Positions 10,937 to 19,143 of a stretch of DNA of 64,000 nt are shown piece after piece (the stretch's first letter is position 1; each line of letters starts with the position of its first letter). The stretch is from Nguyenibacter vanlangensis. GTDB taxonomy: Bacteria; Pseudomonadota; Alphaproteobacteria; Acetobacterales; Acetobacteraceae. The stretch covers positions 4,605,501 through 4,669,500 of the forward strand of contig NZ_CP152276.1 in NCBI RefSeq assembly GCF_038719015.1, in the 5' to 3' direction. The notes under the pieces were generated by a model, which saw only the letters and a list, made by a program, of their open reading frames with translations, was not told where the DNA came from and ran no database searches. Both the position numbers and the translations under genes were made by a program.

Positions 10937-11458
10937 TCAAGGCCGATCCAGCACGCCCACACAGGCACGTTCGGCGGTATCGATATATTTCCGTACCATG
11001 CTGACTGATACGTTGAGGCGTTCGGCGATGTCCTGATGGCGCAGATGGTCGATTCGGTAGAAGAAGAACGCCGCGCGTGCCTTGGGGGACACGCCGCGCA
11101 GCGCATGGTCCATGCGCTGGAGCAATTGCAGGAACTCATTATGTTCCTCGGGGCTCGGCGCTGTCTCCGCCGAAACGGTCCGCAGCGCGTCCAGATAGCT
11201 TGCCTCCAGCACGCTGCGTCTTCTCAACTCGGAGATCAAGCGCCGCGCCACGACCAGCAGAAAAGCACGCGGCTCGCGCAAGCTTTCCGCCTGCCGGGAT
11301 GCGGCAAGGCGGACAAACGCCTCGGAGGCGATTTCCTCCCCCTTGCTACGGGAACCGAGCTGACGCGCCACACGCCCGGCCAGCCAGCCGAAATGCGACT
11401 GGAACAGTCCTGCCAGCGGGTCTGCATGCCGTGAATGCGTCAGGGGGTGTTTGGTCAT
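10937..11458 (-). CDS. FecI-like ECF sigma factor
   Basis: A 173-aa ECF sigma factor. Region 2 (ADPLAGLFQSHFGWLAGRVARQLG..., EEIASEAFVRLAAS, ..REPRAFLLVVARRLISELRRR) resembles FecI (P-x-x-Y/F-L). Region 4 carries an HTH (HLRHQDIAERLNVSVSMVRKYIDTAERAC). I chose the ATG at 11458 (MTKHPLTHS), because the longer frame to 11536 adds sequence unlike sigma factors. First gene of the sigma-FecR-receptor-M13 block, so it likely directs transcription of the receptor and peptidase when ligand binds. Confidence 0.92.
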   Translation of the reverse strand: MTKHPLTHSRHADPLAGLFQSHFGWLAGRVARQLGSRSKGEEIASEAFVRLAASRQAESLREPRAFLLVVARRLISELRRRSVLEASYLDALRTVSAETAPSPEEHNEFLQLLQRMDHALRGVSPKARAAFFFYRIDHLRHQDIAERLNVSVSMVRKYIDTAERACVGVLDRP

Positions 11459-11913
11459 CTCTGGTTTCACACGGCCCAACCGAACGCGACGGGCACCGGA
11501 TCGTATCGCATCCCGCACGCATAAATACAAAAACAAATCGTATAATTATTGAATTTGTCCGATATATAAACTTTTTCCAAGGGTAATTTTTCTCACACGT
11601 TCTTGATATCGACTTCGTAACGTCTTCACGTGATTTCCAGCGCCGCGCCGTGTGTCCCCCGTTCAGGAAACGCTGTACGACGCTCTCTCCTGACAATCAT
11701 AACGAAGCCGCAATAGGCAAGAGGCACGTCCGCTCGACCAACCGCTTTTTTTTGGAATGTGTCCCGGCGAACACCCGGTGTGGCCGGGCATGAAAAGGCG
11801 GTCCTGTCCACTGTCCCTTTGATTCCAAAATTCGCCTATGGCGAGCGGCCCGTTATCACTGGCCGGGGTGATGTCACCGGCTCCGGTCTCATACGCCTTA
11901 CCATTCCGCAGCC
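11459..11913. other. 455-bp stretch upstream of the sigma gene, no supportable gene
   Basis: The part next to the sigma gene (about 11520-11620) is AT-rich and should hold its promoter. From about 11640 to 11913 there is only short open sequence, including the nonsense extension of the truncated Lrp frame. I see no recognisable transposase or recombinase. Confidence 0.5.
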
Positions 11914-12229
11914 CCAAGTAATAGTCGATCAGGATGTCCAGCGCGCGGACCGCGCTTTCGAAGGCTAGGATGTTCGCCTTGTCCAGCGAGTCGAGATTGA
12001 CGCCCACCAGGACCAGCGCGCCGCGCCCGACCTTGGCGGAATCGAGGATCGCGCTGAAGCGCAGGATGACGCCGCGTTCGACCAGGCGTTGCACCCGACG
12101 AAAACATGTCGCCGCACTTTGATTGACCAGCGGGGCGAGGTCCGAGATCGGCAGGCGTCCGTTCGCTGCCAGGTGGTTCAGGATTGCACGGTCGGTCCGG
12201 TCGAGGTCGGACCTGGCAGCATCTTCCAT
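11914..12229 (-). pseudogene. Truncated Lrp/AsnC regulator (second copy)
   Basis: The first ~105 residues are nearly identical to the complete regulator at 3325-3807: the whole HTH and the first half of the RAM domain up to ...LDILIDYYL. It then runs into unrelated sequence. The RAM ligand-binding/oligomerisation core is lost, so it is probably non-functional. If expressed, the remaining HTH could still bind DNA, possibly as a competitor of the intact copy. Confidence 0.88.
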
Positions 12230-12277
12230 CATGTCTCCCGATGACGTCAAAATCCTTCAGCGAGACGAAATGTAGTG

Positions 12278-12292
12278 AATGATTCCGTCATT
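12278..12292. promoter_or_regulatory. Candidate Lrp operator, copy 2
   Basis: AATGA-TTCCG-TCATT palindrome about 80-95 bp upstream of the receptor GTG. Arms are identical to copy 1 (3856-3870). Confidence 0.45.
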
Positions 12293-12373
12293 TCTATGTC
12301 GGAATATGAATGCACAATTCGTATCGATTTCGACAATATCGCACCACACGAATTCGTGAGCAAGGAGCGACCC

Positions 12374-14689
12374 GTGAGCGCGCGAAGAAAATTTCTGTAC
12401 GCCTTCGTTTCATCTTTGGCGGTGCTGGCTGCATTGCCTGCAGCCCATGGCGCTCCGGTGTCGGTGCGCAAACCGAAGGGCAAGGTGGCGGCATCCCATG
12501 CGCCGAAACCGCGCGTCCATGCCGTCGTCGCCGCGTCGGAATCGCTGGCCGTGACCGCGAACCGCAATACGTCCCATGGGATGGAGCAGACGATCACGCG
12601 CAAGGCGCTGGAGACCTTCGTGCCGGGAACCAGCGTGTTGCAGGTGCTCTCGGCCACGACGCCGGGGGTGAGCTTTGCCTCGGACGACCCGTTCGGCCTG
12701 GATACCTGGGCGAACACATTCTATATCCGGGGCTATACGCAGAGCCAGCTTGGCATCACGCTCGACGGGATCCCGCTGGGGGACGGGCAGTTCATCAATG
12801 CCAGCGGCCTGGACATCAACCAGGCGGTGATCCAGGACAATATCGGCCATGTGAACATGTCGCAGGGGGGCGGGGCGCTGGATGTCATGTCCATCACCAA
12901 CCTGGGCGGCGCGCTGCAATATTATACGCTGGACCCGCGCGACAGGATGGGCGGCGACGTGTCCCAGACCTTCGGCAGCAATGGGACCTATCGCACCTTC
13001 GCCCGGTTCGAGAGCGGGGTGCTGAACCGCACCGGCACGAAGTTTTCCGCCGCTTATGCCCGAACCGACGCGGGCAAGTGGAAGGGCGCGGGCGATCAGT
13101 TCGAGCAGCAGGCGAATTTCAAGGTCGTCCAGCCGCTGGGCACGCGGGGGAAGGTCAGCGGCTATTTCAACTATTCGGAGTTCGATCAATATAACTATAG
13201 CGACCTGAGCCTGGAGATCATCCACAAGCTGGGCCAGCGGGTCGATTACTACTATCCCGACTATGCCACGGCCTATAAGGCGGCGCTGGGGCAGTTTCCG
13301 GCCGGCTATGACAGGTTGTCGGACCCGGAGGATGCGTCCTATTACGACGGGGCGCAGCTTCAGCGGAATTACCTGACCGGCATTACGACGCAATATGACC
13401 TGACCGACCGGCTGCATTTCACCAACGTGCTGTACGACCACCAGTCCGGCGGGGATTACGAATGGACGAATCCCTATGTCACGTCGCCGTCGGGCGCGCC
13501 GATGATCCAGCAGGTGGGCCATACCGCGGTCACACGCCTGGGGGCGACGGCTGCCCTGCAATACGAAATCGGCAATCACACGCTGCATAGCGGGGTCTGG
13601 TACGAGCATGTGGGCTATAGCTGGGCGCAGCGTTACTACAGCCAGCCCGTGCTGGGCCAGGGCGCGCCGCGCAGCGGAACGGGGCCCTATGACGATCCGT
13701 TCGCCACGGCCTATGCGATGCAGTTCAACACGAACACGTTCCAATATTATCTGGAAGACAGCTATCGCATCCTGCAGAACCTGCGCGCGCATGCGGGCTT
13801 CAAGTCGATGCTGACGACCACGGCGGGGGGCGCGTCCTACAACAATCCGACCTATACCGGCCAGGACACGCTGCCCAATGGCAGCCTGACGACGGCCGGC
13901 GCCTTCCTGCCGCATGTCAGCCTGAACTGGACGTTCCTGGGTAGAAACGAGCTGTTCTTCGATTTCGCGAAGAACCTGCGGGCCTATACGTACAATACGT
14001 GGCAGAGCGGCAATGCCTGGGGCGTCAACGAGATGCCGACGAACCTGAAGCCGGAGACGTCCTATAACTACGAGGTGGGATATCGCTATAACGCGAAGCG
14101 GCTGACGGTTCTGGTCAATCTCTATCACATCGACTATCGCAACCGCTTGGCCACGATCACGGTCGGCAGCCTGGTGAACGCGCACAATACCTATATCAAC
14201 GTGGGCAACATGGATATGTGGGGCGCGGATGCGGGCGTGACCGTGCGGCCGCTGCCCGGCCTGGAGGTCTTCAACAGCTTCAGCTACAACAAATCGACCT
14301 ATGGCCGCGACGTGACGAGCGACGGCGTGACCTATCCGGTCGCGGGCAAGCTGGAGGCGGGCTATCCGCAATGGATGTACAAGGCGAACGCGAGCTATGC
14401 GTTCGGGGATGCCCGGCTGAACTTCAACGTCAACTACATGAGCAAGCGCTATATCTCGTATGTCAACGACGCGGCGGTGAGCGGCTACTGGCTGGCGACG
14501 CTGTCGGCGAATTATCGCTTCCGGCATATTCCGCATCTTGAGACGCTTGAATTCAACCTGGGTGTCTACAACCTGTTCAATCAGCAATATGTCGGCGGCA
14601 TCGGCGGCTATTCCATGTCGGGCGACACGCAGCAGCTCTTCGCGGGAGCGCCGCGCCAGATCTTCGGCTCGCTGCACGCACGGTTCTGA
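12374..14689 (+). CDS. TonB-dependent outer-membrane receptor (no STN domain)
   Basis: A 771-aa receptor. The GTG start at 12374 has AAGGAG six bases upstream and gives a clean signal peptide (MSARRKFLYAFVSSLAVLAALPAAHGA); the longer frame to 12275 crosses the promoter region. Plug domain at about residues 60-190 (VLQVLSATTPGVSF..., FYIRGYTQSQLGITLDGIPL), then a ~570-residue beta-barrel ending ...PRQIFGSLHARF. With no STN domain it should not signal through FecR. Its divergent regulator was an Lrp protein, so uptake of an amino-acid-related or peptide-like ligand is possible (inference). Its 5' end is duplicated at 3952. Confidence 0.92.
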   Translation: MSARRKFLYAFVSSLAVLAALPAAHGAPVSVRKPKGKVAASHAPKPRVHAVVAASESLAVTANRNTSHGMEQTITRKALETFVPGTSVLQVLSATTPGVSFASDDPFGLDTWANTFYIRGYTQSQLGITLDGIPLGDGQFINASGLDINQAVIQDNIGHVNMSQGGGALDVMSITNLGGALQYYTLDPRDRMGGDVSQTFGSNGTYRTFARFESGVLNRTGTKFSAAYARTDAGKWKGAGDQFEQQANFKVVQPLGTRGKVSGYFNYSEFDQYNYSDLSLEIIHKLGQRVDYYYPDYATAYKAALGQFPAGYDRLSDPEDASYYDGAQLQRNYLTGITTQYDLTDRLHFTNVLYDHQSGGDYEWTNPYVTSPSGAPMIQQVGHTAVTRLGATAALQYEIGNHTLHSGVWYEHVGYSWAQRYYSQPVLGQGAPRSGTGPYDDPFATAYAMQFNTNTFQYYLEDSYRILQNLRAHAGFKSMLTTTAGGASYNNPTYTGQDTLPNGSLTTAGAFLPHVSLNWTFLGRNELFFDFAKNLRAYTYNTWQSGNAWGVNEMPTNLKPETSYNYEVGYRYNAKRLTVLVNLYHIDYRNRLATITVGSLVNAHNTYINVGNMDMWGADAGVTVRPLPGLEVFNSFSYNKSTYGRDVTSDGVTYPVAGKLEAGYPQWMYKANASYAFGDARLNFNVNYMSKRYISYVNDAAVSGYWLATLSANYRFRHIPHLETLEFNLGVYNLFNQQYVGGIGGYSMSGDTQQLFAGAPRQIFGSLHARF

Positions 14690-14709
14690 CCCGGTCCTGA
14701 CGCGCCGTC

Positions 14710-14744
14710 GCATGGGCGGACCCGGTTGTCCGGGCCGCCCATGC
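14710..14744 (+). terminator. Hairpin after the TonB-receptor gene
   Basis: GCATGGGCGG-A-CCCGG, loop TTGT, CCGGG-CCGCCCATGC: a 15-pair stem with one bulged A, starting 20 bp after the stop codon. No T-run follows, so it may be a processing or Rho-assisted end. Confidence 0.55.
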
Positions 14745-14862
14745 GGGCCATGTCGCGGGGGAGAGCATGTCGTGAAAGCCCGTGGAACGCGCTGGGCCGC
14801 TGATAAAGCCTCGACGTTTTTCGCATCCTGGGCAGGTGAGTGTTCTGGGATCCCTGGTAGGC

Positions 14863-15189
14863 TTATACGGTTGAGGAGAGTTCAGCGCCCAGCCAATTCA
14901 GATAGTCCTTGATTGCAGCTTCGTCCCGTTTGCAATACGACCATTTCAGGTGCTTCCGCACGGTGATGAAGCCGGCTTGTTTGAGAATTTCCAGATGGCG
15001 GCTAGCCGTAGGCTGTGCCACCGATAGTGCCTCAGCGATCAATGTCATGCAGACGCCGAACTCGACCGGATCGGCCGACCATTGGTGGCCGAAGTGCTTT
15101 TGCGGTTTCGCCAGCAATCGAAGGACCGTCAGGCGTTGCTCGCTCGCCATCGCTTTGATTTGGTTTGATCTATCCATAGCTGTTATCAT
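14863..15189 (-). CDS. ArsR-family HTH regulator
   Basis: A 104-108-aa winged-helix protein: IKAMASEQRLTVLRLLAKP, then CMTLIAEALSVAQPTASRHLEILKQAGFITVRKHLKWSYCKRDE, the ArsR HTH and wing. The canonical metal-site ELCVCDL is absent, so it is probably not a metal sensor. It is divergent from an alpha/beta hydrolase gene only 37 bp away, with a near-perfect 32-bp palindrome between the two starts. It therefore most likely represses both genes and is relieved by the hydrolase substrate or product (inference). ATG at 15189 or 15177; neither has a clear SD. Confidence 0.88.
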   Translation of the reverse strand: MITAMDRSNQIKAMASEQRLTVLRLLAKPQKHFGHQWSADPVEFGVCMTLIAEALSVAQPTASRHLEILKQAGFITVRKHLKWSYCKRDEAAIKDYLNWLGAELSSTV

Positions 15190-15217
15190 ATTGTCATTTA
15201 GCTAAATTGCAATATGA
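15186..15217. promoter_or_regulatory. ArsR-type operator palindrome
   Basis: Centre ATTTAGCTAAAT (perfect 12-bp palindrome, 15196-15207) flanked by TCATATTG and CAATATGA. 28 of 32 positions are symmetric. It overlaps the regulator start and lies 10 bp before the hydrolase start. Confidence 0.75.
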
Positions 15218-15226
15218 GTAGCTGTC

Positions 15227-16045
15227 ATGCTGGACCTGCCCAATACGACGATCATAGAAGGAAATGCCGTCCGGTGGGGCAAGGCCGGCAACGGGCCACC
15301 GCTGGTGGCGCTTCATGGGACACCCTTTTCCTCGCAGGTCTGGCGTAGAATCGTGCCGCAACTCGCCGATCGCAGGACCATCTACTATTTCGATCTGGTC
15401 GGCTACGGACTGTCGGAGATGCGTGAGGGTCAAGACGTCTCTCTGGCTGTGCAGAACAAGACCCTCGCCGCTCTGTTCGCGGAGTGGGGCCTCGAACGTC
15501 CCGATATGTTGGCACATGACTTCGGCGGGGCCACGGCGCTACGCGCCTATTACATGAACGGCTTACGTTATAGTTCCTTGACGATCTTCGACGCTGTTGC
15601 CCTCGCCCCCTGGGGGTCCGCTTTGGTTCAGCATGTGCGTCAGCATGAGGCCGCCTTCTCCGGAATGCCAGACTACATGCACCGGGCGCTATTGCGCGCC
15701 TACTTGCAGACTGCGGCTTATAATCCGCTGTCCGAAAAAGCATTGGAAATCTATAGTACGCCGTGGCTCGGGCCAGTAGGCCAGCCTGCGTTCTATCGCC
15801 AGATAGCGCAGATGGATCAGAAATTTACCGATGAGGTTGAAGGACGATACGGGCGGATGGACTGTCCCGTAACAGTCCTCTGGGGGCGAAACGACGAATG
15901 GATACCCTTTGAAAAGGGCGTGGCGCTGGCTGCATTGATCTCCGACGTTGATTGCATCGCGGTGGACGATTCCGGGCACCTCGTTCAGGAAGACCGGCCC
16001 GAAATCATCGTGGCGGCCGTCCTGAAACGGCTCAACCAGGCGTAA
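15227..16045 (+). CDS. Alpha/beta hydrolase with Asp nucleophile (dehalogenase/epoxide-hydrolase-like)
   Basis: A 272-aa alpha/beta hydrolase. Oxyanion motif HGTPFSSQVW resembles the HGNPTSSYLW of haloalkane dehalogenases. The nucleophile elbow is AHDFGG, with Asp instead of Ser, as in dehalogenases, fluoroacetate dehalogenase and epoxide hydrolases. The acid is in LWGRNDEWIP and the base in DDSGHLVQEDRPE. The family hydrolyses C-halogen or epoxide bonds through an aspartyl ester; the substrate here is unknown. Base composition is slightly lower in GC than the neighbours. Divergent from and probably controlled by the ArsR gene. Confidence 0.85.
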   Translation: MLDLPNTTIIEGNAVRWGKAGNGPPLVALHGTPFSSQVWRRIVPQLADRRTIYYFDLVGYGLSEMREGQDVSLAVQNKTLAALFAEWGLERPDMLAHDFGGATALRAYYMNGLRYSSLTIFDAVALAPWGSALVQHVRQHEAAFSGMPDYMHRALLRAYLQTAAYNPLSEKALEIYSTPWLGPVGQPAFYRQIAQMDQKFTDEVEGRYGRMDCPVTVLWGRNDEWIPFEKGVALAALISDVDCIAVDDSGHLVQEDRPEIIVAAVLKRLNQA

Positions 16046-16229
16046 TGGCGATACGCAAGACATGCCTGCACCAGGCGGGCTGGAATTCGTGAACCGCCCC
16101 GGGGAAAATCATCATCCAACTGGCGAAGGCCGGGGCGGACAACCGGCCGTGCGGCGCGGCGTTCACCGTCGCGGTGGGCGGCATCGCGCGGCGGGTGCGG
16201 CCGAACGCGTTCTTTTGATGCGTGTTTTT

Positions 16230-16259
16230 GCCCGATCGGATGATTTCATCCGGTCGGGC
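16230..16259. terminator. Strong hairpin in the hydrolase-xylB gap
   Basis: GCCCGATCGGATGA, TT, TCATCCGGTCGGGC: a 14-bp stem with a single G-T pair. It is preceded, not followed, by a T-run (16225-16229), so polarity as an intrinsic terminator is unclear. It lies 80 bp before the xylB start. The rest of the 296-bp gap shows no supportable gene. Confidence 0.5.
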
Positions 16260-16341
16260 GATGCCGGGATGCCGCATTGCCTGAGTCGGGGCCCGAGTCG
16301 GGCGCGGACATTCCGCCGGGGCGTGTTGCAGGGAACGGGTG

Positions 16342-17814
16342 ATGTATATCGGCATCGATGCGGGTACGTCGGGGATCAAGGCGGTTCTGGTGGACGAGGC
16401 GCAGGCCGTCCTGGCGAAGCGGACCGTCGGGCTGAGCAGCCGGTCCCCGCATCCCGGCTGGAGCGAGCAGGACCCCGCGGATTGGTGGGGGGCGCTGCTC
16501 GACGCGGTGGACGGATTGCGGGCCGAGCAGCCGGCGGCGGTCGCCGCGGTGCGGGGGATCGGCCTGTCGGGGCAGCAGCATGGCGCCGTGCTGCTGGACG
16601 CGGCGGGGCAGGTGCTGCGGCCGTGCATCCTGTGGAACGATGTGCGCTCCAGCGCGGAATGCGAGGTGTTCGAGCAGCGTTTTCCCGACAGCCGGAGCGT
16701 GTGCGGCAATATCGCCATGCCGGGATTCACGGCGCCGAAGCTGATATGGGTGGCGCGGCACGAGCCGGAGATCTTCGACGCCGTCCGGCATGTCCTGCTG
16801 CCGAAGGCGTGGCTGCGCTATCGCCTGAGCGGCGAGATGATCGAGGACATGTCCGACGCGTCCGGCACGTTGTGGCAGGATGTCGGGCGCCGCCGCTGGT
16901 CGGACGATGCGCTGGCGGCGACCGGCCTGACGCGGGCCGCGATGCCGGCCCTGTGCGAGGGCACGGCGCAGGCCGGGCGGCTGACGCGCGCGCTGGCCGC
17001 GCGGTGGGGGATGGCGGTGCCGCCGATCCTGGCCGGAGGAGCCGGCGACAATGCGGCCGGCGCGGTCGGGCTGGGGGCGGTGCGGGAGGGCGATGCCTTC
17101 GTCTCGCTGGGGACGTCGGGGGTGGTGTGGGCCACGACCGAGCGTTTTCGCCCCCGGCCGGAATCGGCCATCCATGCCTTCTGCCATGCGGTGCCGGAGA
17201 TGTGGCACCAGATGGGGGTGACCCTGTCCGCCGCGTCCTGCCTGGCCTGGTGGGCGGAGGTGGCCGGACGGGACGAGGCGGCGCTGCTGGCCGAATTACC
17301 GGAGCGGGTCACCGCGCCGTCGGGTGTGCTGTTCCTGCCCTATCTGTCCGGGGAGCGGACGCCCCATAACGACGCCGCGATCCGGGGCGCGTTCGTCGGG
17401 CTGGATCGGGCGAGCACACGGGCGGACATGACCCAGGCCGTGCTGGAAGGCGTGGCCTTTTCGTTTCGCGACGCGCTGGACGGGCTGGCATCGGCGGGAT
17501 CGGTCCTGCGCCAGGCCGACGTGATCGGCGGCGGGGCGCGCAGCGCGGCCTGGGTGTCGATCCTGGCGTCGGTCATGGATATTCCGCTGCATCGGCTGGC
17601 GCACGGAGAGCAGGGCGGCGCGTTCGGCGCGGCGCGGCTGGCCCGGCTGGCCGCGACGGGAGAGCGCATCGCGGACATCTGCCTGCCGCCCGAGCGGATC
17701 GCGACCGTGGCGCCCGACGCGGCCCTGAGGGAGGCGTACGGGCCGGTGCTGGCGCGCTATCGGGCCCTGTATCCGGCCTTGTCCGGCCTGTCGCCGCGGC
17801 GCGGCGCCGCCTGA
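16342..17814 (+). CDS. xylB: Xylulokinase
   Basis: A 490-aa FGGY-family kinase that phosphorylates D-xylulose to xylulose 5-phosphate for the pentose phosphate pathway. It shows N-terminal phosphate motif YIGIDAGTSGIKAVLVDE, GLSGQQHGAVLLD, LWNDVRSSAE, the C-terminal adenosine motif GGGARSAAWVSILASVMDIPLH, and LPYLSGERTPHND characteristic of xylulokinases. ATG at 16342 follows an overlapping GTG; GGGAA lies upstream. It stands alone with no xylose isomerase or transporter nearby, and meets the MFS gene tail to tail. Confidence 0.93.
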   Translation: MYIGIDAGTSGIKAVLVDEAQAVLAKRTVGLSSRSPHPGWSEQDPADWWGALLDAVDGLRAEQPAAVAAVRGIGLSGQQHGAVLLDAAGQVLRPCILWNDVRSSAECEVFEQRFPDSRSVCGNIAMPGFTAPKLIWVARHEPEIFDAVRHVLLPKAWLRYRLSGEMIEDMSDASGTLWQDVGRRRWSDDALAATGLTRAAMPALCEGTAQAGRLTRALAARWGMAVPPILAGGAGDNAAGAVGLGAVREGDAFVSLGTSGVVWATTERFRPRPESAIHAFCHAVPEMWHQMGVTLSAASCLAWWAEVAGRDEAALLAELPERVTAPSGVLFLPYLSGERTPHNDAAIRGAFVGLDRASTRADMTQAVLEGVAFSFRDALDGLASAGSVLRQADVIGGGARSAAWVSILASVMDIPLHRLAHGEQGGAFGAARLARLAATGERIADICLPPERIATVAPDAALREAYGPVLARYRALYPALSGLSPRRGAA

Positions 17815-17855
17815 GGACGCCCCCAACGCAAGAGGCTTGGGCGGGGTGCGCGGAT

Positions 17856-19049
17856 TTATGCGGCCGTTTCCGCGGGGGCCGGGCCGTCGTTCGGGCGATT
17901 CAACGCGCGCAGGGTCATGCCCGTCAGCCCGATCAGCAGCACCACGTAGAGATCGGTGGTGGCCGTGAGGCCAAGGCCGCGCACCGCGAACCCGGCGGCG
18001 AAGGCCGGCACGCAGAAGGCGAGGTAGCTGAGCACGAAATAGCTGGCCATCAGGCCGGCGCGTTCGTGGACATGGGCGAGCGGGACCAGCGCGCGGAGCG
18101 ACCCCTGGACGATCAGGCCGAGCCCGGCGCCGGCGATCGCGGCCCCCGGCAGGAAGAGCGCGAGGTGCCGGGCATGAAGCCCGAGCAGGATGACGGGCAG
18201 GCCGAGCAGAACGAGGGGCGCGCCGCGCCGGAGCAGCATCATCGCGTCACCCTTGCGGTGCAGCAGCATCGCCGCGAGCGCCGCGCTCATGACCGAGGCG
18301 ATTTCCCAGCCGCCCAGCAGCGGGTCGGTCGATCCGCCGGCGGCCAGCCGCGCGACGGCGGGGCCGAGCGACAGGAACAGCCCGGCGAGCGCCCAGACCG
18401 CGATATTGGCGGGCGCGACCCGGAGCAGGGCCGCGCGGGCCCGGTGGGGCACATGCACGCGGGGCCTGAGGGAGGCGAGCGCGCCCGGCTTCGGCGAGAC
18501 CGTTTCGGGCAGGGCGAGGATCGCGGGAACGGCCAGTACCAGGGCGGCGAGGACCAGCACGAAGACCAGATGCAGCGGCTGGGGCGCGAAGCGTGCCAGC
18601 ACGGCCGAGAACAGCGCGAAGCCCGCCATCGAGCCCATCGGCACCATGCCGCTGATCAGCCCGCCGCGCGCGCGTTCGGCGTCCTGAAGGCCCGCGCTGA
18701 GCACGCTGGTGGCGATGCCGGTGGCCAGCCCCTGCAGGGCGCGGCCCCGGATGACGTCGCCGATCCCCGCGGCGGTGGCGAATTGCAGCATGGCCAGTGC
18801 CTCGATCGCGATCGCCATGAGCGCGACGCGGCGGCGGCCGATATGGTCGGACAGCGCGCCGAAGCAGAGCAGCGCGCCCAGCAGGGTCAGGGCGTAGATC
18901 GCGAAGGCGGCCTGGAGCATCGGCACCGGGACGTGCCATTGCGCCTGATAGAGCGGAAAGAGCGGGGTCAGCGCGGCCGAGGCGCCGAGAAAGACGAACA
19001 GGACCGCGCCATAGGTCCAGAGGAGGCGTCGTGCAGGTAGCTTCGTCAT
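17856..19049 (-). CDS. MFS transporter (drug-efflux type)
   Basis: A 397-aa major facilitator with about 12 hydrophobic segments. The loop 2-3 motif GALSDHIGRRRVALM (motif A) and the motif-C-like GLATGIATSVLSAGLQD in helix 5 point to the drug:H+ antiporter group. The substrate cannot be read from sequence. It is divergent from a TetR gene 94 bp away with a palindromic operator between them, the usual arrangement of an exporter and its repressor. Confidence 0.88.
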   Translation of the reverse strand: MTKLPARRLLWTYGAVLFVFLGASAALTPLFPLYQAQWHVPVPMLQAAFAIYALTLLGALLCFGALSDHIGRRRVALMAIAIEALAMLQFATAAGIGDVIRGRALQGLATGIATSVLSAGLQDAERARGGLISGMVPMGSMAGFALFSAVLARFAPQPLHLVFVLVLAALVLAVPAILALPETVSPKPGALASLRPRVHVPHRARAALLRVAPANIAVWALAGLFLSLGPAVARLAAGGSTDPLLGGWEIASVMSAALAAMLLHRKGDAMMLLRRGAPLVLLGLPVILLGLHARHLALFLPGAAIAGAGLGLIVQGSLRALVPLAHVHERAGLMASYFVLSYLAFCVPAFAAGFAVRGLGLTATTDLYVVLLIGLTGMTLRALNRPNDGPAPAETAA

Positions 19050-19110
19050 GGACGGGTTCCCCCGTTAAAGCATAGGATGTGCGTTAGTCCATATTGGAGT
19101 ATGCCGCATA

Positions 19111-19129
19111 AAAGCAATATATTTGCTTT
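19111..19129. promoter_or_regulatory. Candidate TetR operator
   Basis: Perfect interrupted palindrome AAAGCAA-TATAT-TTGCTTT between the divergent MFS and TetR starts. A related half site TAAAGCA lies at 19065-19071. Spacing suits repression of both genes. Confidence 0.7.
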
Positions 19130-19143
19130 AGAGGGTACGCATC

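Larger units (their letters stand above)
11914..12397. repeat. Direct repeat copy 2 (about 484 bp)
   Basis: Second copy of 3492-3975 at +8422 bp. The left end lies inside the Lrp gene, where homology fades over a few codons. The right end is continuous with the intact TonB-receptor gene. Scattered substitutions and no indels. Confidence 0.95.

Noticed and set aside
12410..14713. 767-codon minus-strand ORF over the TonB receptor
   Set aside because: The plus strand encodes a convincing receptor with signal peptide, plug and barrel; the reverse frame has no recognisable domain.
16046..16341. Possible gene fragment between the hydrolase and xylB (frame ending ...RPNAFF)
   Set aside because: About 40 codons of coherent-looking sequence, but no start, no SD and no recognised family.
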